A stretch of DNA of 64,000 nucleotides from Montifringilla adamsi (lineage: Eukaryota; Chordata; Aves; Passeriformes; Passeridae), in NCBI GenBank assembly GCA_017590115.1, contig JAGGNK010008781.1:747471-811470 (forward strand), written 5' to 3'. The notes under the pieces were generated by a model that was given only the letters and a program-made list of their open reading frames with translations, was not told the DNA's origin and did no database searches. Positions 42,170 through 53,912 of this stretch are shown piece by piece. The position numbers were made by a program, and so were the translations under genes. The number at the start of each line of letters is the position of its first letter. Within the stretch, counting starts at the first letter, position 1.

Positions 42170-42860
42170 TCTTTTCCCGCCTGCCCAAAATTGCCGGAGC
42201 TTTTTGTCTTAATGGAACTGGAGTGGGCACTTGAGCGGGCACGTCCCTCTGTGTGCTGAAGCTCTTCAGGGGTTCCGTGGTAAATTCTGAACATTTTCCT
42301 GCTCAGGGTCTGGGCTGGAGAGCTCAGCACCGAATGAGCTGCAGTGAAATCATTTTGGGAGAGGCCGTGGAAGCGCCTTGCGCTGGGTGAGCTGCTCCCA
42401 CGCCCTGGGCACAGCCCAGCCCTCCTTGGGGCTTGGAGAGGGGCTTGGAGAGGGGCTGCAGCCAGCTCGGGCAGCACAGCCGGGCAGAGCTCTTCCCCTG
42501 CAGGCTGGGAACACATCCCTGCCTCTGCAGTGGGCTCTGGGGCTCTCTGGGACAGGGGAAGGCAGGAGCAGGGCAGCTGTCACTGCCTCGGCTGCCCGGA
42601 ACAGAGAGCAGGGTTTCACGGGAGTCCAGGCGCTGCTCTTTCATTCCTTGTCCCCGCACTGTGCCACCGTGCTGGAAGCAGGGGGGCTCTGAGTGAAAGC
42701 TGAGCACAAACACACCCAGGGCAGGAATGCACAGCCGGGGCTGGGAGATGCTCAGTGACAGCAGGGAGAAGCTGTCACCACACAAAGGAAACGGCCGCGG
42801 TGGCAGCGTGGGAGAGGAGTAAGCAGCAGTGCTCTGGTGACCCGCACAGTGACAGCAGTG
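42170..42860. other. CpG-richer GC patch
   Basis: CpG sites recur through this 700-bp stretch (for example around 42180-42245, 42365-42400, 42590-42670 and 42790-42810), against a CpG-poor background. Overlapping open frames up to 153 codons on both strands reflect the GC content. It could be an intragenic CpG island or a GC-rich accident. I see no promoter elements that settle it. Confidence 0.3.
42428..42457 (+). repeat. Short 12-bp tandem repeat, 2.5 copies
   Basis: GGGGCTTGGAGA is repeated twice and followed by a partial third unit within the CpG-richer patch. Confidence 0.85.
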
Positions 42861-43336
42861 ACCTCTTCCTTGGAAATGGGCACTCGTTCACCGCTCACAC
42901 CTGAAGGGAATTTGAAACTTGCTTTGTCTGGTTTCTTATATTCCTATTGATTTTACAGTTTTCCTTACAATTAGCAGATAAGGTGCTTTTCTCCCTCCAC
43001 TCAGCGTGTTATTTATCCTTCCCAGACAAGGGTTATTACATGCTGTCTCTTTTTCAGGCAAAATCCAATAAATTTTCTGATCTCTGCTGTAAAACTGGAG
43101 TAAACGGATCGTGCAGAGGAGTCATCTGTCATGATTCCTCCTTAGTGTCTTGCAGGAAATGAGCAGCCAGGAAGAATCTACCAAGGCTGAAAGATGGCAT
43201 TTCCTTCTTTTAGCTCAACCTCGAGGAACCCAGCCTCAAACAATGGAGTTTGTATGAAATTCTCAACTTATTTCTCTCTGCCCCTGTTGTTTTCTTCTGA
43301 AGAAACTGAAAACCTCACAAGCTTTTGAGGTTTCTG

Positions 43337-43358
43337 TTTTTTTTGTTTTTTTTTTTTT
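43337..43358 (+). repeat. T-rich tract
   Basis: Eight T, one G, then thirteen T. Simple low-complexity sequence with no associated element recognised. Confidence 0.85.
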
Positions 43359-44599
43359 AAATGTTTATTGGCTCTTTGGCTGAAAAAATATATCCCTTCA
43401 GTGAGCACTGGCACCATTTGTTCAGTTGCACTTCATTAATATGCACATACTTAGCCTGCTCTTGATCGCTCTTGCTGCCACACCAGAGGTGGGGGATCAG
43501 CCAGTGGAACCAACATCCAGCTTTTGGCAATAGATAAAACCATGGGAAAGCTAAAAAAAGGAGTGATTGCTCTTCACAGAGCATCCCAGGCTGGGGTGGT
43601 TAGCCAAGGAGAGAGACCATTATGAGACACCTCACACCTGAGTTCTACAAGTGTGCGTTTTGCATAATGACTGTCCTGCAGTGTTCACTTCTTGGCAACC
43701 TACCTCTGTAAGGCTGCCCTGGAGCACAAGTTCTATCCTTCCCGTGCTCCTGAGTCCCTGAAGTATTTCAGTTTAACCTGAAATCTTGCTGGCATCAGTA
43801 GGATTTGGACATTTGCTTGAATTTCAGCAACTATATTTTCTTGAACCATTTTTTGGAAATGAATTCATTGGCTGGGCAGCCTTGGAGCATGGGAATAACG
43901 TGGGCTCTTACAGTAAACATGAGAAAGATTTTCTAGGGTGACTAGAGGATTTTGGATGCACCAACTGTGAATTTTTCAAATTAAAAACTGAACTGAGATC
44001 TGATTTTCAAAAATGCTGGAGTGCTGTCAGGGTGGTGGTGAGGGGAGGAGTGGAAAGCTCAGTCCTGTGTCCCAGTCAGGCAGGCACATCACTTGTTTCA
44101 CTAACAATCCTGACCAGGTGGAATTGAAATCTTTCTCCTTTTCTGCTTGCTTCAGTTCCTCCTTTCCCTGCTGCTCATCGGTGGTGACACAGAACAAAGG
44201 GCAGAAAGTTCTCACTGTCTCTTATCTGGTTCATGGTGACCAACAGGAGATAAACCTGTCAAGTCTTAGGCCGGACCATTGTGGCAGACTTTCCCTCTGA
44301 GGAATTAATGCCTCTGGGATCAGAGTCAGAAAGAGATCAGTCAGCTTCAAAGCTGTGAAGTGCCAGTCCCTGTGCTCAGAGGTGGCAGCTTGGCAGGTCA
44401 GCCACAGCTGGGCTGGGACTGGGGGACAAGGGAGCAAAGAAACCCTGCCCACAATTCCTTCAAACTCGAGCAAAAAGAGACTTGGAACGGGGAAGGTCAG
44501 CAGCACTGGCTGAAGGCTTTCACAGCAGTGCTTCTCCACCCCTGGGGATTAACATATTTTACATTCAGACTGATAGCTAGATAATGCTGTATTCAACGT

Positions 44600-44920
44600 T
44601 TTGGAGGTTTTTGCAGGATTTTAATAGTAAGCTCAATAGAGCAGGCATTTATTTCATAAAGAAAGTTTATGCCAGTCTCGTCTAACAGCAGAGTGAGCTG
44701 ATTAAAGTTTGGCAGACCCTATTGACATTTCTAATAAAGAAATCACTACCGCAGCATTTTTCTCTATTTAAATCAACAAGAGCAAGAATGGTGAAGAAAT
44801 AAAACCTTTTGAGAGAAAGACGCTGTTGACAGCACCTTTTAACTTCCTCCATTTAATCACAAGTGCTCAGCTTTTGCCACCACTAGAACACATAAAACAG
44901 TAATAGTGCAATATATTCAT
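44600..44920. other. AT-rich segment resembling a conserved non-coding element
   Basis: A repeat-free AT-rich stretch with motifs such as GATTAAAG (44700), TCTAATAAAG (44728) and TTTAATCAC (44853), embedded between GC-richer flanks. Its composition matches known vertebrate enhancers better than neutral intron, but conservation cannot be judged here. Confidence 0.22.
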
Positions 44921-47900
44921 TACTCATCGTCCTCTGGAGTGCCTGGGAATTAGGAGAGTGCAGGGGCTGACTCACAGTGGGGAAAGAAGAGCCTGGAGGG
45001 TCTGTGGAGAGGCCGTGCCATAGTCACAGTACAATCATCCTGTGCCACGTTTGTTCTAGAGCTGCTAATGAGCTCACTGACTTGGATCTGCCACTTTGCT
45101 TCACATTGCAGATTTCCCAGGGAGAGCTTCATCATCTGGGTCCTTGGTGTGTTACTCCCTCTGTGAACCCTCCTCAGTGTGACTGAGCACAGCCTGATCC
45201 CGGCTGCCTCCCAAAATTAGTCCCTGCCCAGCCAGGGTCCATCAGGGGGAAATGGGGAGGCAGGACGTGAGCCCTGGAGCTGATTTTCACAGCCCACAAA
45301 CTAAAGGGTTCTTTCTGTCCACACCTTCAGGCAAATGAGACACTGGGGATTGTTTAGTTAATCCTTATCATATTACAATGTAAACTAGATTATTAATTAC
45401 ACAACAATAGTCATGGGGTAATAATGGTAAGAGTTAAATGAGAGTTTGAAAAGATATTCCCACACCTGTGTCTGCCCCTTGTACAATGGATGACCATTGC
45501 TATGTTTATTTGGCTAACGAGGCCATCTCAGTGGGACCACTTACATACCTAGGAGCTGCTTATTTTGGTTTTCTCTCAGATTATTCTTCAGATTTTAAAC
45601 AGATTCCAGGGAATATCACAAAGTCATACTTAAAATACTCATTTTAAGGTGCCCAGGCTCACCAGTAGTGCTGTCACTGGTGGCTGTGTCCAGAGCTGTG
45701 TTTCCCTGCCCTGGACATCTGTGTGAAGGGCTGCTGGGGGTTTGCAGCCGCACTGCCAGCCCCGGGGCAGGAGCTGTCTGTGGGCTGTGTTTCCCTGGGG
45801 TGCCTGTGTCTGTTGTGCTGAGATCAGCATCACGGGCCATGTGTGGCTGCACAGGGCAGAGCTGAGGCTCCTCTGCCACCTGGGCATTCTTCTGGGAGCA
45901 TGTGTGATGAGAACAAAGCCATGAGCACTGCTCAGCGGATGCTTTGCACTGCTTCTGCTCCCCCTGCAGTGAATGACAGTATTTGCTGGTAAATTTAGCT
46001 TTGGTTTTATCATCTGTATCTCTCACTTCATCATATTTATCCATCACTTGCCAGGCCATTACTCACCTTAAAGTAAGTATCACAGAAAAAAGGATGAAGG
46101 AGGGTTGTAAATGATAGCAATATTTTCCATCCCATGTGTCCATCTCCCCTCTCCTCTGAAGGAGCCAAGGAAATGTAGAAAATAGCCATGAATTCTCCAA
46201 AAGTCTGTCTCCAACATGATCCTTGCTGCTTTCCAGGCAAGCCCTTGGCTGCCACTGCTGCTGCACATTTATGATCAAAGAGTACTTCAGTCATTTCCAG
46301 AGAACTCCATAACACACCTGTATTGTCCAATACTCTGTCCTGCACCAAGATTTTTCTGCCTCATGTGTGTGCAGAAAGACAGACAGAAGTAACCTTGAAA
46401 ATCTTACCATTCAAATATGAACTTTGTGGCAAATGCCTGTAAGCCTCAAAGAACTGGAAAATCTTTTATTTATTTAAATTATCTTTGCATCCCCAAGGAG
46501 ATGTTTTCTGTGCTAATGTCATTTTCCTTCACAGGAACTTCTGCACACGTGCTGTGACAGTTTACATGGAAAAGGCATCTTTAATGTGCAGTTTAGCACC
46601 CTCCAACACACTCCTAGCTTGGAAATTGAGTGTGTAAAAAAGATGCAAAAATCAAATCTAAAAATACATCCAAGTGTCAGACTAAATTAAAATTCGTGCT
46701 TCATTAAGTGGGTGCAGTACAACTAAAAGAAGTCTTGGTAGAAGCACAACTGCTTCTCCTGTTCAGCTGGGGCTGAATCTCCTTAGGAGTGCCCATGGTA
46801 CTGAGTTAATGGTGTTCAGCAGTTGTTCATTCCTAGTTTGCCACAATACCTGATTCTGCTTTTCCAGCAGTTGTTATGCCACATCTTCAAACTGATTTTA
46901 GGCTTTACACATTGCCTTTATGTTTGATCAACCATCTTCTTGCTGTGAGTTAAAATACACGCCAGATGCTGCAGCACACCTGTGATTTACAAACTGTTAC
47001 TGGTATGTGAAATACCAAATACCCCTTTGGTCACCCAGTGGGTGCTGTGTGAGCAAACACAGCCCGTGGAGCTGCTGTGGCTGCAAGGATTCCGTGGAAA
47101 TACGGAGCCTTGGAAAAAAGAAAAAAAAATTAAAAAGTATGTCTGGGCTGATTTTCCCCTACCCTTTCATGTTCAGCACTCGGCCTTGCTTTAAGGAGGG
47201 ATTTCAGAGAAGCAGCTTTGCTGTGTTGAGGGCTGGGAGCTCTGCGGGCTGGGGCTCTGGGCTGGGTCCCAACAGGTTCCTGAGCCCCGAGAGGAGTGCT
47301 GGAGCTGATGTTCCACACCGTTGATTTTGTGCTGTTTCAGCAGTGGAGATATCAGGAGATCTGAGTACATATCTGAGCAAGAGCCACGGCTTCTTTCAAA
47401 GTATAAAATCCAGCAGAGTGCTTTCTGAAATAGGCAAGCTGACTTTTGACACAGAAGCATCGATTTCCTCCCTCTCCTTTGAGTTCATATTTTTACATTT
47501 CTTTGACTTCTGACATCTCGCAGATTTTTGCAAATGAATGTGGTGATAGACAGGAATAAACTTAATTGTGAGAGTCAAAGATGAACCAGATGAATGCAAA
47601 GTAGGTCAGGAAAGGAAAAGGTGAGGGGAGCATTCTGGCAGTGACATGAGGGACATCTCTGCCAGATAGCCCAGGGGGAGATTTCAGTGCTACAGAGCAG
47701 TCACGAGGCATTTATTCCATCCCTTTCTCTATTGCTCATTAGCCTTACAGCCCTAAGCAAAGTGCCCTGGTGTCTTTCCTTAAAGCCAGGGTTTGGCTCA
47801 AAGCTGGAATATGCTCCACTGGAAAAGAGCTCCCAGCCCAGCAGGGCCAGTGGAACACACTTGGTGTCCTGGCTCCTCCACAGGAATTGACTGTAAAGCG

Positions 47901-50900
47901 TGGGAAAGGTCTGGCACAGTCTCTGCAGTGGTGAAAGCAAATTCCACCCAGTGCATAGGAGCTCTGTGGTGAGGACAGTGCTGAGGGCTGCAGAACCTTC
48001 CTGCTAGACCAGCTCTAACTCCCTATTTTACTGCCTTGGTGAATTCCACTATGTATTGCCACTGTGTTCTCTGAAATATTACAACTCTCCGAGGCCAGGG
48101 CAAGTTTTCCACAGAAAATGATAATGTTCTCCTTCCTTTATTTTAATTAGTATTTCAGTGGAAGTGAGGAATTTGCTGATTTATGTAATTCTTTAAAAGA
48201 GGGCAGGGCAGCAAACTTCAGAGTAATTTATTTTTTGACATATATATTGCAGTGGTTTCGAAGACTTTTTGCAGCAGTTTGCAATCCTTTTCTGCAGAGC
48301 AAAATATTCACCTCAGACAGTGGAATTTCACGAAGTCATCACTGATTCATGCATTTCATGGTTATTTGCTATTTTTGCAGCCTCATCTGTGCATTTTTAC
48401 TCCACGGCATCCTGCAGGCATGTTCATTTCTATCTGCTGTGCTGAAGTATTTATGCAGATTGTTTTAAGAATATGTTTTCAAACAGTTCAAGAAAAACAA
48501 ACTTTTTCTTTTAAATAATTGTAGTTGTCAATGATTTTTTTTTCTGTATGTGCAAATACTTAATGAACAAAAAAAATATATAACTTGGCTTTTAGCAACC
48601 AAATATGAATCTCATTTAGTCAGTGAGATAACCATTTCTAGGAGTTTTCAGTATTCTCCCTCTCTCCAGTGTTCATTCCCAGCCTGCAGTTGGGATGCTC
48701 TCAGTAAGGCTGGCACGACTCTGAAGAATCACAGGAGCTCTCAGGAAACGGGGTGCTGACGGGGGTAATTTCAGTGATCTGAGCTGAAATAATTTCAGCG
48801 ACAATGTCACTGATCTGAGCTGCAGGGCAGCCAGCCCCGTGTGGCTCAGAATGTCCCCTGGGTGGGGCAGGGAGTCGGGTTTAGGTTTGGCCAGTCCATG
48901 ATCATCAGGCAGAGCTCGTGTCCCGTTCTGGGGGAGATCCGAGCCCGTTCCTGTCTGCAGGCAGAGCACAGAGCCCAGCCTGCTGCCCCTGGCCACAAAG
49001 GCTGCTCTGCCTGCCCAGGCTCAGCCTAACTGCAGGGCAGTCAGGCTTGCACACAGCTCTGAGGAACCGTGCCTAGCCAGGGCCTGTGTTCTCCCAGCTG
49101 CAGAGGTCTGAGCGTGCCATTGGAAACTACTTTGGACATTAACACCATCTTCATTTGAAACTATTTACATGGCTTAATTGCTTCCGTGAAATCTTCTCCA
49201 TCTTGGGCTTGTCTGAGCAGCACGTGGGAGGGAGTTTGGCACCAGGGATGTGTTGGAGGTGGCACAGGAGGTCCAAGGCAGGACCCGTTCTGCTGACTCT
49301 GCTTGGATGAGATGTGCCCTTCTCACGCAGGCAGAAGCAAACCTGGCGCCTGGTCACTGCAGAGCCCTGGGAAACCCCCCAGCACAGAGGTGCTGTGCCT
49401 GCAGGGCTTTGGAAGGGATGGTGCTGATGGCTGTGTCACCAGGACTGCCCCAGAAGGGGGGTCCAGCACCAGGGCTCCATCCTCCTGGGGGGTTCTGGCT
49501 GCTCTGGGGCAGGGGGGGATCTCAGGCAGGACAGCTCAGGGTTTGAGGGGCAGATTCCTTCAGAGCTGCTGGGCATGCCTGGGGCCCTGCAGGAGTGTGT
49601 CCTCACCTCCCAGCAGCTGGGGCAGCTCCTGCAGACCCCGAGCAGGTTCCCAGATGTGCAGGGTGCTGCTTCTGTGCCTGATCCCCCCCCAGGCTGCTCA
49701 GGGAGGGAGGGCAGCGCTCTCGGGTTCTTATCTGCTGGCACAAAATGACTAGCGATTGTCAGGAAGCATGTCTTTTTCTCTCTTGACAATTCCTCCTAGC
49801 AACACGTAGGATACACATTTCCTATAAATTGTAAGGCTTTTTTTTTTTTCTTTCCTTCTCCAATTTTTTGTGAGTCGACAGCAAAGTATTGGGTACAGGG
49901 AGAGTACACACAAACACGAAGGAGGTGTGTGGTGTCCAAGGCCCGCAGCAGAATTCCTTCTGTGAACCCACGAGCAGTGTTTTCAAGGCATTCAGATTTA
50001 CCTCTCAGCTGTTCCAGCAGCTCAGAAGGAGATAAAAAACCTCCAAGAATTTTGCAATAGCTCTTGAAAAGCTGAGAGCACACAAAACTCAACCGAAACA
50101 AAGTAACATTTCTTATACCTGAATGGGTTTAGAATTGGTGTCATTTACAAGAGAAAAATAGAAAAGTGAAGGCAAGAATGTTAATAAATTCCACAGTACT
50201 CCTTAGCGTTGAATTCTATCAAAAAGCAAAGTCAAGGATGTGTGTGTGTTCATATGTGAAAGCCATAATTTATTTAAACTTCAGTGTGCCTCTGGTGCTT
50301 TCAGGAGCTGGCTAATGAGATGATGACGTTTCACCTTAAGGTCATATTTTACAATAAACTCCAGATATTATTTTCTTCTTGAGGTACCTGTAATATCTTA
50401 GGTGATTTAAAAATATTGCATAAGAATGCCACAGACTGAAATTTACCCAGACAGCTGAACAGTGGGAAAGGGCAGGATTGGGACAGAATTTATTTTTACT
50501 AGGCAAGTCATAATGTTTCACCTGGGAGGTCTCTGAGAAAGGTTTGGCTGCAGCCAGGGAAGGTCAGTACAGATTAGAGCTCTGGGATGAGCTTGCTTTG
50601 TGGTTTAGCTCCACCAGGCCCTGCAGCAGAAGTGACTGGGAGATGGGTTTTGTTTTGTCAAGATAAATATTTGAGGTGTGCAGGGGACAAGGAGGGTTCA
50701 TAAAGCTGCGTTCCTTGCTCTCAGTGGCACTGGAAATGTGTGCTGTCCCTCTCCATCACGAGCACACTTGCTGCTGCTCTCAGTGCCAGGGCAGCTCCTG
50801 AGTGCTCTCCTGCCACTGCTGGGGCCTCTCTGACCTCTGGGCAGGAAAGGGGGCCCTGGGTGCTGCATCAGGCAGGGCTGCTTGGGCCAGCTCCACTCCT

Positions 50901-53839
50901 CAGGCACCAGAACCATCACAGTTCTGATGCATAATTTATCCCTCTTTTTAGATCAATTTCCTTTTCATCTGCACCTCTCAATGTGTTGTTTCTTTTGACA
51001 TCTCAGGCTAGGGCTGATCTTTTACCATTCCAGAAGAATCCAGGGTATTTCTAGCCTTTTGAGCAATGGTTTGCTACTTTATGTAAAATGAACAAAGAAC
51101 AGAAAACTCAGCAGTCCTACTCTAGAGCAGCTCTGAGGAAGGGCCAGCAGCTGGAAGGCTTGGGGCAGCAGCTGCCCCTGGTGAACAGGCTGAAAACGTG
51201 GCCAGGGCTCACGTTCAAAATCCAAAAGACACAGATGCAAACTGAAAATCCTGTAATAATAATGCTGACCCTTGCAATATTTCACCCAAACATTTGAAAA
51301 TACTACCTTGCACTGGCTCCCTACTGCTGTTCTATTTCCTTTTTCCCCTATAGAAAAGCAATAGCTGCCTGACACTTGTTTAACGGTTTCATCTCTCGCT
51401 GTACTCGACTCAAATTGAAGCAAGTTGCTCTTTACAATTGAAAGTGTGAAAGGTTGTAGAATTGTCCTCTGGAGGTCAGGCAGGCACTCAGCTCAGGTTG
51501 TGTATCTTAACCTCCTTTTTCTGTGCTCCTTCTTCTGTGTTCCTGCTGAGCACAGCAGCAGGGGAGCCCTGCTGGAGCTGGTGTCATCTTTGCCTAAATC
51601 TGTGCCCAAACACCAACACTTCCTGCTGCATTATGGGCTTTGCATCATCCCCATCTTTCTTTTTCCTGCTTTTAATAATCCACTTTGTCAACATATCAAA
51701 GCAATGTTTATTTACCTAGTAATTTATTTATGTACATTTAAAATCAAGATTATCCAGTGCTGGCTGGATTTACCAGAGGTCAGGGGCTCCAGGGAGGTTT
51801 CTGATTGTCCATTCTTCCTCTTGGAGAAAAACTTGCTGCATAATCTTAGAAATCTTTCTGATAGAAACGACATCTGGAAAGGAAGGAAGAGTTAGTGGCA
51901 GGGGAAAGGATAATGTTAGTTATCTCACTTTTATTCAGCTTTCTGCCAGAATGTCTCTGCTCCTCTCCACGGGCCCCTCCTGGCTCCAGGCAAGCTGCAG
52001 CAATGGGTTTGCCTGTTCGAAGTGCTGGGTGCTTTTTGCAAATTCATAGTTAATTACCACTGGAGGCGAGGAGGGAGCACGGGGAGGGGAGGTAGCTGGA
52101 GCTGTGGTGCTGTGTTTTGTGCCTGGGAATGGCCCGAGGAGCTCAGGTAGAAGGTGCAGGGCTGGGCTGCAGCCCCAGGGCAGCGGCAGCACCGTGCTCT
52201 GCTGCAGGGCTCTGAAACCACCTCTGCAGGCTCTGCACTCGTGTGGTCCCAGCCTTTGGTGCATCTCCAGAAAGGGCTGAGGATCTCCCAGGAGGGACAC
52301 CAGACACCCCAGTGTGAGGGTTATTGTTACAACTACCAAAATGTATTCAAAGAAATCATTCTGCCTCCTGTGCCAAGGTCCCCAGACATGGGGGTAGGAT
52401 CTCTGCTTATGGCTAGCTTGGTTTTCCCCCTCTTTCTCTGTCCCCCCTTCAGTGTTTGAAAGCAGAATTGCCTCTGCAGCATTCAGGGGTGAGGCTGCAG
52501 CTGGCATGTATGAAGATCTCCTCTGCTCCCACAGTGGGGTGGATAATTGACAGTAATGGCTGTAAAATCCAGAGCTCAGGGGCTGGTTTGTTGGGTTTTT
52601 TTTTTCCTCCCAAGCCATCCCTCTGGAAAAGAGTTTGATCAGTGGCTGAGCATTTCACACTGGTATTAATAAATGCAGAATGTTAAAGAGCCACTTCAGG
52701 AATAAATAATCTAATTCAGTTCATAATCCTAACTGTTGTTTAAAAAGAAATAAAAGTAATAACAAAAACAAATTACCCTTTATTTAAATATTAATCTTTG
52801 ATGGTAATTGTGCCTGAATAAATATTTCAGTTGGAGAAGTGGGTTGTATTGTCAGACTGAAAGCTGTGCTGTGACTGAATGCAGTGTCCTGTGCTGGTGG
52901 CTGGCAGAGAAGAGCTGCTGCTCTGAAAGCTTTCTGCTGCTCTGTGACTGTCACTGTGCATTAGCAGCAGCTCCCTGAGTGATGGGGGCTTGCTGAACGG
53001 GGCAAGGACGTCCACTTGGCACAGACTCCTCGCTGGGGTTGCTCCAGTCACATCAAAATGATAGATAAATATATATATATTCATAAAACCAGCAGCATTC
53101 ACAGCTCTGGGGCTTTGTGTTGTCTAGGAGTGCAAAGCACAGCTAAAAATTCACTCTGTTGTAGTTTTAGGAGGAGCTGGTGTGGCTGATGATGCTCTCA
53201 GTTCCTGCTTCTCACCTAATCCAGTTGTAACACATGCACCACTGAGCTTTTTCTTATTTAACCAGGATTTGGATCTCTGCTCATCTAAAAAACTGCATTA
53301 TTGGCTACTGCTTTTGTTTTTCTGCATTTCTGTTTCCCTCTGGACCTTGTGGAATGCCAGTGCCCTGGTGCAGACCAGAATTACCACCCAAAGAGTCCCC
53401 AGAGTTGAGGGGCTTCAAAACAAACCAGTGGAGGACTTCCTATCTGTATTTTAAAGACTGTCAAGAAGGCAGATGTTGCAGTGGCCTAGTGCAGATCTAA
53501 ATGCAGTGGAGTGATCTGGCTAGAAAAGAGCTCAGCCTCTGCAATCTGCCCCTTTGAGTAGGGACTGCCATGAGCTGTGCAGCTCGTGGGGATCAGGAAG
53601 GTGTGATGCAGATTCCTGACCGTTCCTCAGGGCATTCCCCTGCTGGGAGTGCTGCAGCCCAGGCTGATCCTTCCGTGCCAAAGGAGGGGTTCTGCTCTGC
53701 TGGGGTCTCAGTGGTCAGGATTTGTTCCTTTGGAGATCTGAATTTAGCCCTGAACTCTTCCTTTTGGCCTTCACTGACAAATGTGGGAGCCTGAATCATG
53801 TTGAGGATGTCAGAAATGTGCAGTGAGGAGTGGGGACGT

Positions 53840-53912
53840 GGCTGGCACAGGGTCACTCAGCAGAGCAGTGACAGAGCCAGACGTCTCCTGTGCTCCCAGC
53901 TCAGTGTTTCAC
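53840..53912 (+). mobile_element. Probable MIR-like ancient SINE relic
   Basis: The order GGCACAGGGTCACTCAGCAG, GCAGTGACAGAGCCAGA, TCTCCTGTGCTCCCAGCTCA, GTG resembles the core of MIR-type SINEs, in which a GGTCAC-CAG block is followed by AGTGGCAGAGC and then a TCTCCTG-CTCCCAG-CAGTG segment. Only about 70 bp can be followed and no poly-A or target duplication is visible. This is recognition from memory and chance similarity is possible. Confidence 0.42.

Larger units (their letters stand above)
38393..53839. other. Long intron-like non-coding stretch
   Basis: About 15 kb without a defendable gene. It contains two long A tracts and a palindrome (39058-39537), a short 12-bp repeat (42428), a CpG-richer patch (42170-42860), T tracts at 43337-43358, 49838-49850 and 52598-52608, and a candidate conserved element (44600-44920). 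GC-rich sections around 49200-49750 and 51940-52620 produce long chance open frames on both strands. Confidence 0.5.

Noticed and set aside
42061..42785. Overlapping minus- and plus-strand frames of 87-153 codons
   Set aside because: Open in many frames at once because of high GC content, which is the pattern of non-coding GC-rich sequence.
45616..46348. Adjacent minus-strand frames (147 and 103 codons) considered as exons of an antisense gene
   Set aside because: No good acceptor and donor pair links them and neither peptide resembles a known protein.
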